DNA from: Heloderma charlesbogerti
Lineage: Eukaryota > Chordata > Lepidosauria > Squamata > Helodermatidae
Direction of reading: 5' to 3'
DNA length: 64,000 nt
Assembly: GCA_026122225.1 (NCBI GenBank)
Contig: JANEZZ010001473.1
Coordinates: 225,621 to 289,620 of the forward strand
Part shown: piece after piece, positions 52,870 to 63,630 of the stretch
Layout: each line of letters starts with the position of its first letter
Position numbering within the stretch: position 1 is the stretch's first letter
Notes under the pieces: model-generated
What the model saw: only the letters and a program-made list of their open reading frames with translations
Databases searched by the model: none
What the model was told of the DNA's origin: nothing
Translations under genes and position numbers: made by a program

Positions 52870-53094
52870 CAGGATCAGTGGGGGAGCGCCTTCTTGCATG
52901 CATCCCGGGTTCAATCGCTGGCAGGTTTTCACTTAAAAGGATCCAGTAGCAGGTTATGGAAAAGGGTTTTTTCTGCCAACAACTCTGAAGAGTCGTTGTT
53001 ATTCAGAGAAGGTAATACTGGGCTGGATGGACAAATGGTGTAAGGCAGGTATATGACCTGGCATAAGGCAGCTTCCTAGGTTCCATTGTGCTAA
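52870..53094 (+). mobile_element. tRNA-derived MIR-like SINE
   Basis: Box B GGTTCAATCGC lies at 52908-52918. The middle is CAGAGAAGGTAATACTGGGC, GGATGGACAAATGGTGTAAG, and the end GCATAAGGCAGCTTCCTAGG. Same family as 18533-18690; box A is degraded. Confidence 0.7.
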
Positions 53095-54957
53095 TAAGTT
53101 GTTTGGTGCTTTTTGCTTTTTTGTTTTGTTTTAAAGATAGATGTCTCAAATCTTCCTACTGACTTTCTAATTAAGAATCCCCAGAACCTCACCGGAACAG
53201 AGTTTGAAAAGTCACTGGTGTATTGCTTGTTTGTTTTTAGTGAGTTGCGTACCGACTTCTTCTTTTATGAGTTTTTAACAGTATGTTTCCAGAAATGTGC
53301 CAGATTGTCTTTTGCACGTCACCTTGAGTGATCATGATAACACAGCATAAGAAGTACATGACGTTTCGGTCCTTGAAGCCCTTTGCGGAATGGAGTTTGC
53401 TGCTGTGACGGAGGCGCAGTGCATCCCCGCCCACCCGGCTGACTTTGCCTGTGTGTTTTGTCTGGTGCTAATGAGCTGTGCCGCTTTAGCCTTTGTGTCA
53501 TTTTTCTAAATTAAATTAACAGCAAGTGTGCCTTGTTGCCCAAACTGTGGCTGTGCATTTGAGTGGAGATCCTAACACAGTAAAGGGAGGGGTCTCCAGC
53601 ACGCACACACCCAGCTTGGGCGCCCGGGGGGGGGGGGCACAGTTTGCCCTCTGCATCCCAAATAGATACTCCATTTCCTTTCTACCTGCCCTGAAGCATC
53701 TTGTCGGCTGCTTACTCCCACTTCTTGTGTGTGTGTGAACAGATTGAATGTCATTAGGCACAGCTGAGGCTCAGTAGGGGAAGATAGACGCTTGTGCACG
53801 CATACACGCACACAGTTCTAGCAAGGGAAAAGAGAACAAACTGAAGAGAATGAAAATTGCTCATAAGACACTGCAGAGGAAATACACCTTTATTTTTATT
53901 TTACTTCTGACTAAAGGGGCCTTTTGCAGCTGCACAAGAAGCAGAAAGCCAACAGGTGCAGGGACAAAGGAGACTGCACCTCTGGACAGTGAGGAGGGGG
54001 ACTGCACCTGTTGAATTTCTTCCCTGCTTTGCACCTCTTTAAGCACCTCTGCTGAGGGAGAGCTTAGGGGTAAAACAGGCTTGGGAAGTTGGCGTGATTT
54101 TGTTGTAGGGAGCGCCCTCAGGCAACACACCCTTCCTGGGGGCTCTTGAATTGTGAGGGGTGCTGTTTCCTTCTTGACCACTGGCCAAGATATGGGGGAT
54201 TACCCCACCCCATTGGGATGAATCTCCCGTTTCCTGGTGGAAGGATGCCTGGAAGGACCAAAACTCTACCCTGTTTGCATTCCAAGCCTGACCTTCCTGC
54301 TTTAAAGAGCTTGAGAACTGGAGAGGCCTCCTATTTTCCTGACGAGTGCTGCAGCCAAACATTTCCAAGCGGCAGATGGACCTTCCCGGTTTCTGTGGGG
54401 GAGAGACAGCAATCTGATTCACCTCCTGCCTATCTGTGAGCTGCATCAAGTACCTGACCAGTTCAACCACAGATGCTGCTCCTGAATCTTAGTTCTCTGG
54501 CTGGTGGGTCAGCCCAGACTGCCTCTCCCTTCTCTATGGGTGTATCCACACACGCAGTCTCAAAACGGTTTTAATAGTCACTCCTGTTCCCTGGAGAAAC
54601 CGGGAAGCCGTAGGAATTCTAGAGGGAATTGTCAATGAGGAGAGGGGGCTGGGCAAAGGATCCTCCAAACGGAAACAGAAGGAGGGGGCGGCCCTGTGCC
54701 AACTAAGATAAGACGATGACCACTGGCACATCAGGAAAAACAGGGCATTGGTTTGCATAACATGTGCATATGCGGATTTATGTCTGGATGCGGATTTAGA
54801 AATAATTACTAGAATTCAAATAGAAATATAATACAGCTTTTCCTGCTTTACCTGGAGATGTCGGGTATCAAACCTCGGCTTGTTAACCCCGTCATGCGTC
54901 CCCGCTGCGTGCCAGCCAGGTTTCCCTAATTACCCTTGCTGGTGCGACTTGCACTGT
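53095..54957. other. No gene; low-repeat DNA, candidate element 53110-53420
   Basis: 53110-53420 is complex, repeat-free and includes ACGTCACCTTGAGTGATCAT and ATGACGTTTCGG words. A G-run lies at 53626-53637. Frames at 54039-54470 are open on both strands without domains. Nothing is called. Confidence 0.3.
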
Positions 54958-54959
54958 CG

Positions 54960-55467
54960 CCCATTTTAAGAAGGATGCAGACAAGCTGGAGAGGGTTCAG
55001 AGGAGGGCAACGAAGATGATCAGGGGACTGGAAACAAAGCCCTATGAGGAGAGACTGAAGGAACTGGGCATGTTTAGCCCTGAGAAGAGAAGACTGAGGG
55101 GAGATAGGATGGCGCTCTTGAAAGGTTTATGATTCTGTGATTCTAAGTCCTTGAAAGGTTGTCACAGAGAGGAAGGCCAGGATCTCTTCTCCATCATCCC
55201 AGAGTGCAGGACATGGAATCATGGGCTCAAGTGACAGGAAGCCATATTCCGGCTGAACATCAGGAAAAACGTCCTGACTGTTAGAGCAAGATGACAATGG
55301 AACCAATGACCTAGGGAGGCGGTGGGCTCTCCCAACCTGGAGGCATTCAAGGCGAGGCTGGACAGCCATCTGTCAGGGATGCTCTGACTTGGATTCCTGT
55401 CTTGAGCAGGGGGTTGGACTCGATGGCCTTGTAGGCCCCTTCCAACCCTACTATCCTATGATTCTAA
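54960..55467 (+). mobile_element. CR1 LINE 3' fragment with internal tail-like insertion
   Basis: It matches 62519-63005 (GGGCAACGAAGATGATCAGG, GCATGTTTAGCCCTGAGAAG). At about 55125-55146 the text GATTCTGTGATTCTA, a CR1-terminus-like run, interrupts it, and GTCCTTGAAAGG follows although GAAAGG was already present. It ends CTATCCTATGATTCTA at 55467. Confidence 0.8.
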
Positions 55468-55496
55468 CCGCATTGCAGGTAAGCAGCCTGTCCTTA

Positions 55497-55527
<31 letters not shown>

Positions 55528-55546
55528 CACGCGCGCGCATGCGCAC
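55497..55546. repeat. 50-bp alternating purine-pyrimidine tract (Z-DNA candidate)
   Basis: A (GT)n run passes directly into (GC)n with single GT, AC and AT steps, and alternation is unbroken for 50 bp. GC/GT alternation of this kind is the classical Z-forming sequence. Confidence 0.85.
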
Positions 55547-56496
55547 CTGTCCCTGCCCCAACAAGCCATGCCGCCCAGTTTTGGATGATATAGCAAGCCA
55601 TGCCAGGAAGGGTAACTAAGGAAATCCAGCCAGCACACCACTGGCACACGCAACACAGGAAACAAGCCACGGTGGCTTATTCCCTTTGCTGCGATGGTTT
55701 GAACTGGATCTATACATGCATGTGTATGAGAGAGGGCTCTCTGTGTGGGCGGGGTGTGTGTGTGTGCTGTGCCATTCAGCCTGTATTCTCCCAATGGAAC
55801 TGTATGGTTTTGCCATTTAAAAAAAAAACACAGCATCTCCATTCCTTGCCAAGGAAAAAGCAAAAGGCAGCTGTCCCCATGCCAAAGTGCGGTACTCACG
55901 CAAATAGACTACATCTGCAACACAAGAAAACAAAATGTTTGTTTTGCTGGCTATTTCCATAGTAGAAATTCCCAGCTTAACTCTTCTTTTCTACCAGTGT
56001 TCCGAGGGGCCTCCTGCTTTTACTCTGCGTGCACAGTGCAAGAGATGGGTCAGCCAGCGCCTTGAGTAGCAGGAGATGAAACCCAAAGCTCCCCCCGCTG
56101 CCCCCAGGGGGATATTCCAGGCAGCAGGGAGCGGGAGGGAGCCGGGTAGCATATGCTCCAAAGAGGCAGCAGAGTGCAAAGTCATTTGCGGCTGCCTGTT
56201 GGGAGACCGTGCCAGAGTTTTCCGCCGGCTGGGCTTCTCCTTGGCTTTGGTCCATTTCTGAACATGGAGCCAAGAAAGATCCAGGGGCATGAGACAAGTT
56301 CATCTTCCCACAGTCGCTGTCGCTTTCGAAGGTCAAAGATCTGTGCGTTGAATTAGACTTCAGCGGCTGATCAGCCCCCATTTCCTTTTTCACTTGCCCA
56401 CTCCTGTGGGCCCATCCTCCTTAGGAGAAAAGCACATGTTATGCTCAACATGGGGCTGCTGCTGAAAACGCCATCCCAACGGCCTTGCATAATGGG
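55547..56496. other. No gene; small foldback core, otherwise unassigned
   Basis: 55658-55690 carries AAGCCACGGTGGCTTATTCC, the core seen in the hairpin at 6785-6849. An A-run lies at 55820-55829. Frames at 55977-56393 have no domain support. Confidence 0.3.
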
Positions 56497-56820
56497 TAGG
56501 AACCAGTGCTGACTCCAGGTTTGAGCAGGACCTAGGCAGGCACCATCTGGTGGGCTCCCTTCTCCATCGCTGGGCCCAGAAGCACCAAGCTTCTGGGCCT
56601 AGCTGCTATTTTAAGTTCCCATAATGCCCACAAAGTAGTGTCAGTCTAGGGCATTCTGGGAGATTAAAAGGGCAGCCAGACTGAACTGCCCCGTGCTGAT
56701 CAGAGCACAAGAAAAAGTTGAACGCTGGGCCTGGGTGCACATTAGTGGTGGGCCCCACCAGGGAACTGTGGCCCCGGCATTGGCCAAGGATGCCAGGTGA
56801 TGGTCCAGTCCTGGAAAGAG
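56497..56820 (-). mobile_element. hAT-like non-autonomous element (inverted copy of 25384-25703)
   Basis: CAGTGCTGACTCCAGGTTTG at 56501 and GGTGATGGTCCAGTCCTGG at the other end frame TTTTAAGTTCCCATAATGCC and CCAGAAGCACCAAGCTTC. These match the other copy in reverse. Confidence 0.5.
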
Positions 56821-57139
56821 CACAGAGCAAGGGGAGAGAAGTGGAAGCACGGTGTGTCTGTTTCAGTTGCAGAGTCTTCGGCTGAGTTGCGGTAGGGGAA
56901 GGGAACTAGAGGGTTGTGCCAAAGGCTTCATGGAAAAGAAGCGATTTCAGTCTCCAGGACTCTTTCATCCAGAGAAAACTAAACTTAGTAGTGCTGCCCC
57001 TAGAACATCACATTGCCTGGGGAATCCGGGTGGGTGGGGAACAGAACCATATTTTGTTGACTTCGAGTGAACTGGGGAGAAAGCTACCGAAAAGTTTGTG
57101 AAAGCCTAAGTAGGCAAACATCAACTAAAATAATCACAT

Positions 57140-57500
57140 CCCGTGTTTATCCTTGTCTCCATTTCCCTTCTTTCCCCACATTACCTCCCTTTCTGTTCTG
57201 TTTCTAGATTGTAAGCCCAGCAGGGCAGGGACCCATCCTCTCCCATTCTTTGTAAAGCACCAAGTTCATGGATGGTGCTAGGTAATAAACAAATACAGTG
57301 CCCTGCTGTAACTCAGCCTAAGCATCTGAAACAGAAACAACTGCATATTTCTTCCTGTTTCCCCCTACCTCCCCTTACACTCTCTGCTGTTTCCCCTGTG
57401 TTGAGTTTTCAATTGTAAGCTCCTTGGGGCAGAAACCTGTTCTCTTGTGCTCTGCAATTTGCCATGCACATTGATGGTGCTGTGTAATAAATAATTAATT
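57140..57500 (+). repeat. Two tandem copies of a GATTGTAAGC repeat
   Basis: Copy 1 (57140-57296) has TAGATTGTAAGCCCAGCAGG, GTAAAGCACCAAGTTCATGG and GGTGCTAGGTAATAAACAAA. Copy 2 (57345-57500) has CAATTGTAAGCTCCTTGGGG, GCCATGCACATTGATGGTGC and TGTGTAATAAATAATTAA. They are same-strand and about 200 bp apart. It looks like a LINE or SINE 3' end, family not assigned. Confidence 0.5.
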
Positions 57501-58525
57501 TTTAAAAAATAATTGTGCATGAGTAACAGCGGGATACATGACAGAAGATAGCACATGAATTAAGTGAGTATGGTTGTTCACTTGCTTTGTCAGGAAGTTA
57601 GAATGGAGATGGTAGAGAGAAATCTACATTCCAAAAGGGGTGAATTGCCTAGCAGGGGACATGGTAATAGTTGCAGATGATTCACAGAAGGATCCACTCT
57701 AATGAAAGCAGCAGCAAAAGTCTGTTTCCAACACACCAGGGGTCCTCCTTTTTCACTAGGCTGTTGAAGGGCAAGGAGATGCAGGAATGGTGGAGTGTGG
57801 CTGCCAGCTCGTGCGACACCAGCTAACTATAGACAGAAGTTGAGCAGGCAAGCTAAATTTTCAGCCAGGGGTTTCCTTTGCTCTCTGAATGTCTCTCTTT
57901 CCGATTTTATCCTGCCACCTGTTCTGGAGACGCTTGAATTTTGTCATCTGCACAGACACAGGAGGACCCAAGACCTGAGCCAGATGGCTTGGGATCAAAA
58001 ATGCATGGAAACTCCTCCTGCTTCTGCTTTATCCTTGGAAGCAGATAGTTTTCTGTGTCTGCATCACGATGCTAATTAAACACACAGATATCCTATCCAG
58101 ACCCTCCTCCTCCTCGTTTCCTAAATAGGGTGCAGGCGGGGAGCGGGTGCGGGAGGCGGGGGGAGAGAGAGAGAAGCATGTGGTCTCCAGGACCCTGTGT
58201 TTTGTTTCTGTGTCTAAATACATGGATGAATGTTTCCATTGTTAAGTGACGCCTCCCTTTCCTTCACCATTCAGTGATCTTTCAGATGGAAGATATTCCT
58301 GCTGATCGGTGCACTGCTTCACGTGCACAGGCAAAGAACATCTCCAAGTTCTCCACCTTCTCCCAAAATTTACCAAATGAGCATGCGTGTCTCTACAGAA
58401 TACATCATCATCATCAGTGCTGTCGTCAGGGCAGGACTTTGGGTCAGAAGGAGGAGGAGGAAGGTCCCCAAACCACAGTAAGCAAGGCTGGCTCACCACA
58501 TTTTGAAGCAAGAGAACCAATATGC
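57501..58525. other. No gene; unassigned DNA
   Basis: No supported frame. GC-rich run 58130-58170 with a GGGGGAGAGAGAGAGA tract. Confidence 0.3.
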
Positions 58526-58633
58526 CAGCCTTCTCCAACCTGTTGCCCTCTACATGTGTTGGACTACGATTCTCACCATTCCCCAGCTAGCATGGAAAAC
58601 GGGAGGGCAAAACATCTGGGTGGGGAAAGCCGT
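58526..58633. mobile_element. Palindromic MITE family B
   Basis: CCTTCTCCAACCTGTTGCCC, GGACTACGATTCTCACCATT and CCAGCTAGCATGG at the left, with GGGAGGGCAAAACATCTGGG at the right. Confidence 0.6.
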
Positions 58634-58678
58634 AATACGCATTACCATCTCAAGAGCCCCCACTCCCGAGTAAGGCCA

Positions 58679-59000
58679 TTGGGCAGTATCCAACGGTGTC
58701 ATTCCACAAACTCAAACAGCGCTAGCGGAGCTCCGCTGAATCGTTGCATCGTGCAAGCATTTGCCCGTCACGCTTGCACGACTGGCTGTGCAAGCAGTAG
58801 TGCAACCGGTGGCACAGTGGCTTGCACAAGAGTTGTGTGCAATTGGTTGCATAAACATAACGCACAACCCCTTGCACAGTCGCACTTGTGCAAACGTAAC
58901 TTTACTTGGATTCCTCTCTTGCACGTAGTTCAGACCCTAGTTTCCACTAGCGCAACATCATTTGCGCTAATGGGATGACACAGCTGGGTACTGTCCATTA
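58679..59000. mobile_element. MITE with TTGCA-rich interior, family D
   Basis: ATTGGGCAGTATCCAACGG and GTGTCATTCC at the left pair with GGGATGACAC and CTGGGTACTGTCCATTAAG at the right (TIR about 29 bp). Inside, GTGCAA/TTGCAC words occur about ten times in both orientations. A target duplication was not resolved. No transposase is encoded. Confidence 0.65.
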
Positions 59001-59179
59001 AGTCTAGAGTGTAAAATTGGACCTCACTGGACCACTAGCAGTTACTGTTATTTTGTATTACGATGTAACGTTTTTGTTGTACGCTGAAACAACAGCGTAA
59101 TCCAAATAAGATGATATGAAGGGTTGTATATAAATGTTTATTAATCAGATGTTTTGATTAATAAATAAATAAGCTGTTC
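59001..59179 (+). mobile_element. L2-like LINE tail
   Basis: TTTTGTTGTACGCTGAAACA, GGGTTGTATATAAATGTTTA and TTAATAAATAAATAAGC form a diverged tail ending at the CR1 at 59180. Confidence 0.35.
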
Positions 59180-59848
59180 AGGATCCATGGAATTGTTGTA
59201 GATCACAAGCTGAATATGAGCCAACCATGTGATGTGGCTGCAAAAAAGGCAAATGCTATTTGGGGCTGCATTCACAGAAGTCTAGCTTCCGGATCCCATG
59301 AAGTACTCATTCCCCTCTACTCAGCACTGGTTAGGCCTCATCTGGAGTACTGTGTCCTGTTCTGGGCGCCACACTTTAAGAAAGATGCAGACAAACTGGA
59401 GAGGGTTCAAAGGAGGGCAACGAAGATGATCAGGGGACTGGAAACAAAGCCCTCTGAGGAGAGACTGAAAGAACTGGGCTTGTTTACCCCTGAGAAGAGA
59501 AGACTGAGGGGAGAAAGGATAGCATTCTTCAAGTCCTTGAAAGGTTGTCACAGAGAGGAAGGCCAGGATCTCTTCTCCATCATCCCGGAGTGCAGGACAC
59601 AAAATAATGGTCTCAAGTGACAGGAAGCCAAATTCCAGCTGAACATCAGGAAAAACTTCCTGACTGTTGGAGCAATACGACAATGGAACCATAGGGAGGT
59701 GGTGGGCTCTCCCACATGGGAGGCACTCAAGGTGAAGCCGGACAGCCATCTGTCGGGGATGCTTTGCCTTAGATTCCTGCACTGAGCAGGGGGTTGGACT
59801 TGATGGTCTTACAGGCCCTTTCCAACCCTACTAGTCTATGATTCTATG
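59180..59848 (+). mobile_element. CR1 LINE 3' fragment with ORF2 C-terminus
   Basis: It starts at the equivalent of 62331 (GGAATTGTTGTAGATCACAA). The frame 59216-59620 encodes [39 protein letters not shown] and [14 protein letters not shown], then stops at TGA where the long copy has TGG (CTCAAGTGACAGG against CTCAAGTGGCAGG). It ends at the CR1 terminus near 59848. Confidence 0.85.
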
Positions 59849-59909
59849 ACAATTCCCATGCCTTTGACAAGAGAGTACACAGGAGATTAGCAAATGCCAC
59901 AGTCCAAAT

Positions 59910-60411
59910 TTATATTTATTTATTCATTTGCATTCTATAATTTATAGGCTACCCTGTAACAACAGTTCTCAGGGCACCGGTTTCAACAAACAGGTTAAAA
60001 AACACACCGCCGATAAAAGGAGTAACGTGATAAAATGTGATGCAGCATTAAAACCAAATCTAAATTAAGAGTGTAAACAAAGAGCAAAGAATAACACTTG
60101 CTAAAACTGATTTAAAACAATATAAGCCCTGGGAAAATTAAAAAAAAAAAATCTTTGCCTGGCTCAAGGTGTTCCGCAGCTGGGTTGCCGCTACTGAAAA
60201 TCTTCTTTCACTCATAGCCATGCATTATGTCTCACCTGGTGGTGGCTCCTGAAGAAGGACTTCACACAATGATAGGGCCTCGCTACGTACATGGGGGAAG
60301 AGACAATCTTTCAGGTCATGCAATCCCAAGCCTTGAAGAGCCTTGGAAGTCAAAACCAGCACTTTGAACTGGGCCTGAAAGTGGACTGGGAGCCAGGGAA
60401 GACTGCATAAC
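59910..60411 (-). mobile_element. L2-like LINE, diverged
   Basis: TATTTATTTATTCATTTGCA, GGCTACCCTGTAACAACAG, then TGGGTTGCCGCTACTGAAAA and AAAACCAGCACTTTGAACTG on plus. CR1 joins directly at about 60412-60430, so this L2 is the probable target of the CR1 insertion. Confidence 0.5.
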
Positions 60412-62922
60412 ATGTTTGTAGTGCATGAAATAAATGGAGCAAAGAATAAAAGGAACCTGGTGGTCGGAGTCTACTACCAGCCACCCAATCAAGGAGAAGA
60501 CAAGGATGAAACTTTTGAAAAGCAAATAGCCAATGTTTTAAGGAAGCATAATGTAGTAGTAATGGGGGACCTCAATTTCCCCGATATTTGTTGGGAGACA
60601 AATTCTGCAAAACATGGCCCCTCCAGGAAATTCCTGACTTGTGTGGCGGATAACTTCCTCCTACAGAAAGTAGAGGAAGGAACTAGAGGATTGGCTATCC
60701 TTGACCTGATCCTAACCAACAGAGATGACTTAGTGGATAAAGTAGCAGTTACAGGAACTCTGGGGGAAAGCGACCATGTTGCACTTGAGTTCTTGGTTCT
60801 AAGGGAAGCAAAAGCCGAGTGTAGTCAAACGCGTACCCTGGATTTTAGGAAAGCGGATTTTCATAAACTCAGAACAATGATCAGTAAGGTCCCATGGCAA
60901 GCAATGCTAACGAGAAAAGGAGTCCAACATGGGTGGGAGCTTTTAAAAAAGGAAATTCTCAAGGCACAATCACAAACAATTCCAACAAGAAGAAAAGGTG
61001 GAAGACAACAGAAGAAGCCAATGTGGCTTCACAAAAAGCTTAGGGATGACCTGTAAACAAAAAAGGACACATATAGGAAGTGGAAAGAAGGCCAAGCGAC
61101 AAAGGAAGAGTACAGGCAGATAGCACAGAATTGCAGGGATGGCGTCAGGAAGGCTAAAGCTGAGAATGAGCTGAGGTTAGCAAGGGATGCTAAAAACAAC
61201 AAAAAGGCTTTCTTCAGCTACGTGCATAGTAAAAGGCAGAGGAAAGAAATGGTGGTTGAGCTATTAAATAAGGATGGCAAAACAATAACAGATAACAAAG
61301 AAAAGGCAGAGGTGCTCAATTCCTACTTTGGCTCAGTCTTCTCCCAAAAGAGGGTCTATGACCCCCCTGGCAAAGGCGAAGTGCAGGCTGAAGGGGCAGG
61401 ATTGCAGCTTGAGATCGACAGGCATATGGTCAAGGAACACCTTATTACTTTGAATGAGTTCAGATCTCCAGAGCCAGATGAACTGCATCCTAGAGTAATA
61501 AAGGAACTGGCAGAAGAGCTCTCAGAACCGCTGTCTATTCTCTTTGAGAAATCATGGAGGACGGGGGAAGTGCCAGATGACTGGAGGAGGGCTAACATTG
61601 TCCCTATCTTCAAAAAGGGTAAAAAGGAGGAACCTGGGAACTACAGACCAGTCAGTCTGACATCAATCCCTGGGAAAATTCTGGAGCAGATGATAAAGGA
61701 ATCCATCTGGAAGCACCTTGACAACAATGCCGTGATTACTCGAAGCCAACATGGATTTGTCAAAAACAAGTCCTGCCAGACAAATCCGATCTCATTTTTT
61801 GATCAAGTAACCTCCCTTGTAGACTGTGGGAATGCTGTAGACATCATATACCTCGACTTCAGCAAGGCTTTTGACAAAGTGCCCCATGACATCCTGATGA
61901 GCAAACTAGCTCAAAGTGGGCTAGATGAAACAACGATCCGGTGGATCCACAGTTGGCTACAGAATCGGACTCAAAGAGTGCTTATCAATGGGACCTTCTC
62001 AAACTGGGGAGAGGTAACGAGTGGGGTACTGCAGGGCTCAGTCCTGGGCCCAGTGCTCTTCAACATTTTTATTAATGACTTGGAGGAGGAGGTGCAGGGA
62101 ATGCTGATCAGATTTGCAGATGACACAAAATTGGGCGGGATAGCTAATACTTTGGAAGACAGAAACAAAATTCAAAGTGATCTGGATAGACTGGAGCGCT
62201 GGGCAGAAAACAACAGAATGACATTTAATAGGGACAAATGCCAAGTCCCTATTCTGCACGTAGGGAAAAGAAACCAAATGCACAGTTACAAGATGGGGGA
62301 TACGTGGCTCAACCACACTACAAGCGAGAAGGATCTTGGAATTGTTGTCGATCACAAGCTGAATATGAGCCAACAATGTGATGTGGCTGCAAAAAAGGCC
62401 AATGCTCTTTTGGGCTGCATTAATAGAAGCATCGCTTCCAAATCCTGGGAAGTACTCGTTCCCCTCTACTCAGCACTGGTTAGGCCTCATCTGGAGTACT
62501 GTGTCCAGTTCTGGGCACCACACTTTAAGAAGTATGCAGACAAACTGGAGAGGGTTCAGAGGAGGGCAACAAAGATGATCAGGGGACTGGAAGCAAAGCC
62601 CTATGAAGAGAGACTGAAAGAACTGGGCATGTTTAGCTTTGAGAAGAGAAGACTGAGGGGAGATATGATAGCGCTCTTCAAGTACTTGAAAGGTTGCCAC
62701 AGAGAAGAAGGCCAGGATCTCTTCTTGATCATCCCAGAGTGCAGGACACGGAATAATGGGCTCAAGTGGCAGGAACCCAGATTCCGGCTGAACATCAGGA
62801 AAAACGTCCTGACTGTTAGAGCAAGACGAGAATGGAACCAATTACCTGGGGAGGTGGTGGGCTCTCCCACACTGGAGGCCTTCAAGACGAGGCTGGACAG
62901 CCATCTGTCAGGGATGCTCTGA
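60412..62922 (+). pseudogene. CR1 ORF2 (partial endonuclease + reverse transcriptase), single nonsense
   Basis: One frame is open from 60412 to the stop at 62920-62922, 837 codons, except for TAA at 61054-61056. The first part has the C-terminal endonuclease motifs NLVVGVYYQPPNQ, VVMGDLNFPDICWE and ESDHVALEF. After the stop come RT blocks NIVPIFKKGKKEEPGNYRPV, SQHGFVKNKSCQTN, IIYLDFSKAFDKVPH, GVLQGSVLGPVLFNIFINDL and IRFADDTKLGG (FADD catalytic box), then the C-terminal [14 protein letters not shown] and a REWNQLPGEVV block. The enzyme would nick DNA and copy its RNA on site. The missing N-terminus and the stop make this copy inactive, but the intact rest points to recent insertion. Confidence 0.9.
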
Positions 62923-63005
62923 CTTGGATTCCTGCATTGAGCAGGGGGTTGAACTCGATGGCCTTGTAGGCCCCTTCCAACCCTACTATTCTATGATTCT
63001 ATGAC
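60412..63005 (+). mobile_element. CR1 LINE, 2.6 kb, 5'-truncated, nearly intact
   Basis: It runs from inside the endonuclease domain to the terminal octamer-like repeats ATTCTATGATTCTATGA (62989-63005). CR1 elements characteristically end this way and lack target duplications; none is seen. All other CR1 fragments in the window are diverged relatives of this copy, which serves as the best internal reference. The 5' limit is approximate. Confidence 0.9.
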
Positions 63006-63630
63006 TCAGGTCCAGGAAAGCTTAGGCCAAAATAAATGTGTTGTGCTTTTAAAGGTAAGGATAGACCGATCTGTCAGTTTCACTTTCTGCAACCTTCACA
63101 TATTTTCAAGCACAAGTTCATTCCATCCCATTTCTGCAATATATGCATTTTTGTTTTTGCAAGCACTCCTCCTTAAAGTATGCTTTTTTTTTATTGGAGG
63201 TCTATATCACAAAATTTGGAGAAGCGCATAAACCAAAGGATAATTGCCTTCCAGTTTGCTTATTACTTTAGGAAGTGTGAATTAGGTTGGTTCATATTAA
63301 AATGCAAACCAAACAAATTTCTTCCCCCAACTCTACTCATGAGAGTTTTTGTTGTTGTAGTGCTGAACTAAGCAGACAAAAAGTCTGACATGATACAAAG
63401 TAGCTTTTTTATGTTCCCTTTTAGTTAGTGATAGAATAGCAAACCCCGGCATTGTTTAGGCAAGCCAAGTTGGTTGTGGAGTGAGATAATGACTGGTTTG
63501 CATGGAACGACAACCCATCAGTTTCAAAACCAATGGATTATTGTGCACAAGCAAGAGAGTCTGCAATAATCTGCCCCTTCTTCTTTTACTCAGCAACCCA
63601 CGATTCACTTCTTTGTGGGCTGTTGATTGT
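63006..63630. other. No gene; unassigned AT-rich DNA
   Basis: It contains T-runs and no supported frame or repeat. Confidence 0.3.

Noticed and set aside
54039..54470. A 143-codon minus frame and a 97-codon plus frame
   Set aside because: Mutually antisense, with no recognisable family or splice signals that would make an exon convincing.
58274..58978. A 234-codon open frame
   Set aside because: It runs through a palindromic MITE and the TTGCA-rich MITE, has a low-complexity composition and no domain. Chance frame.
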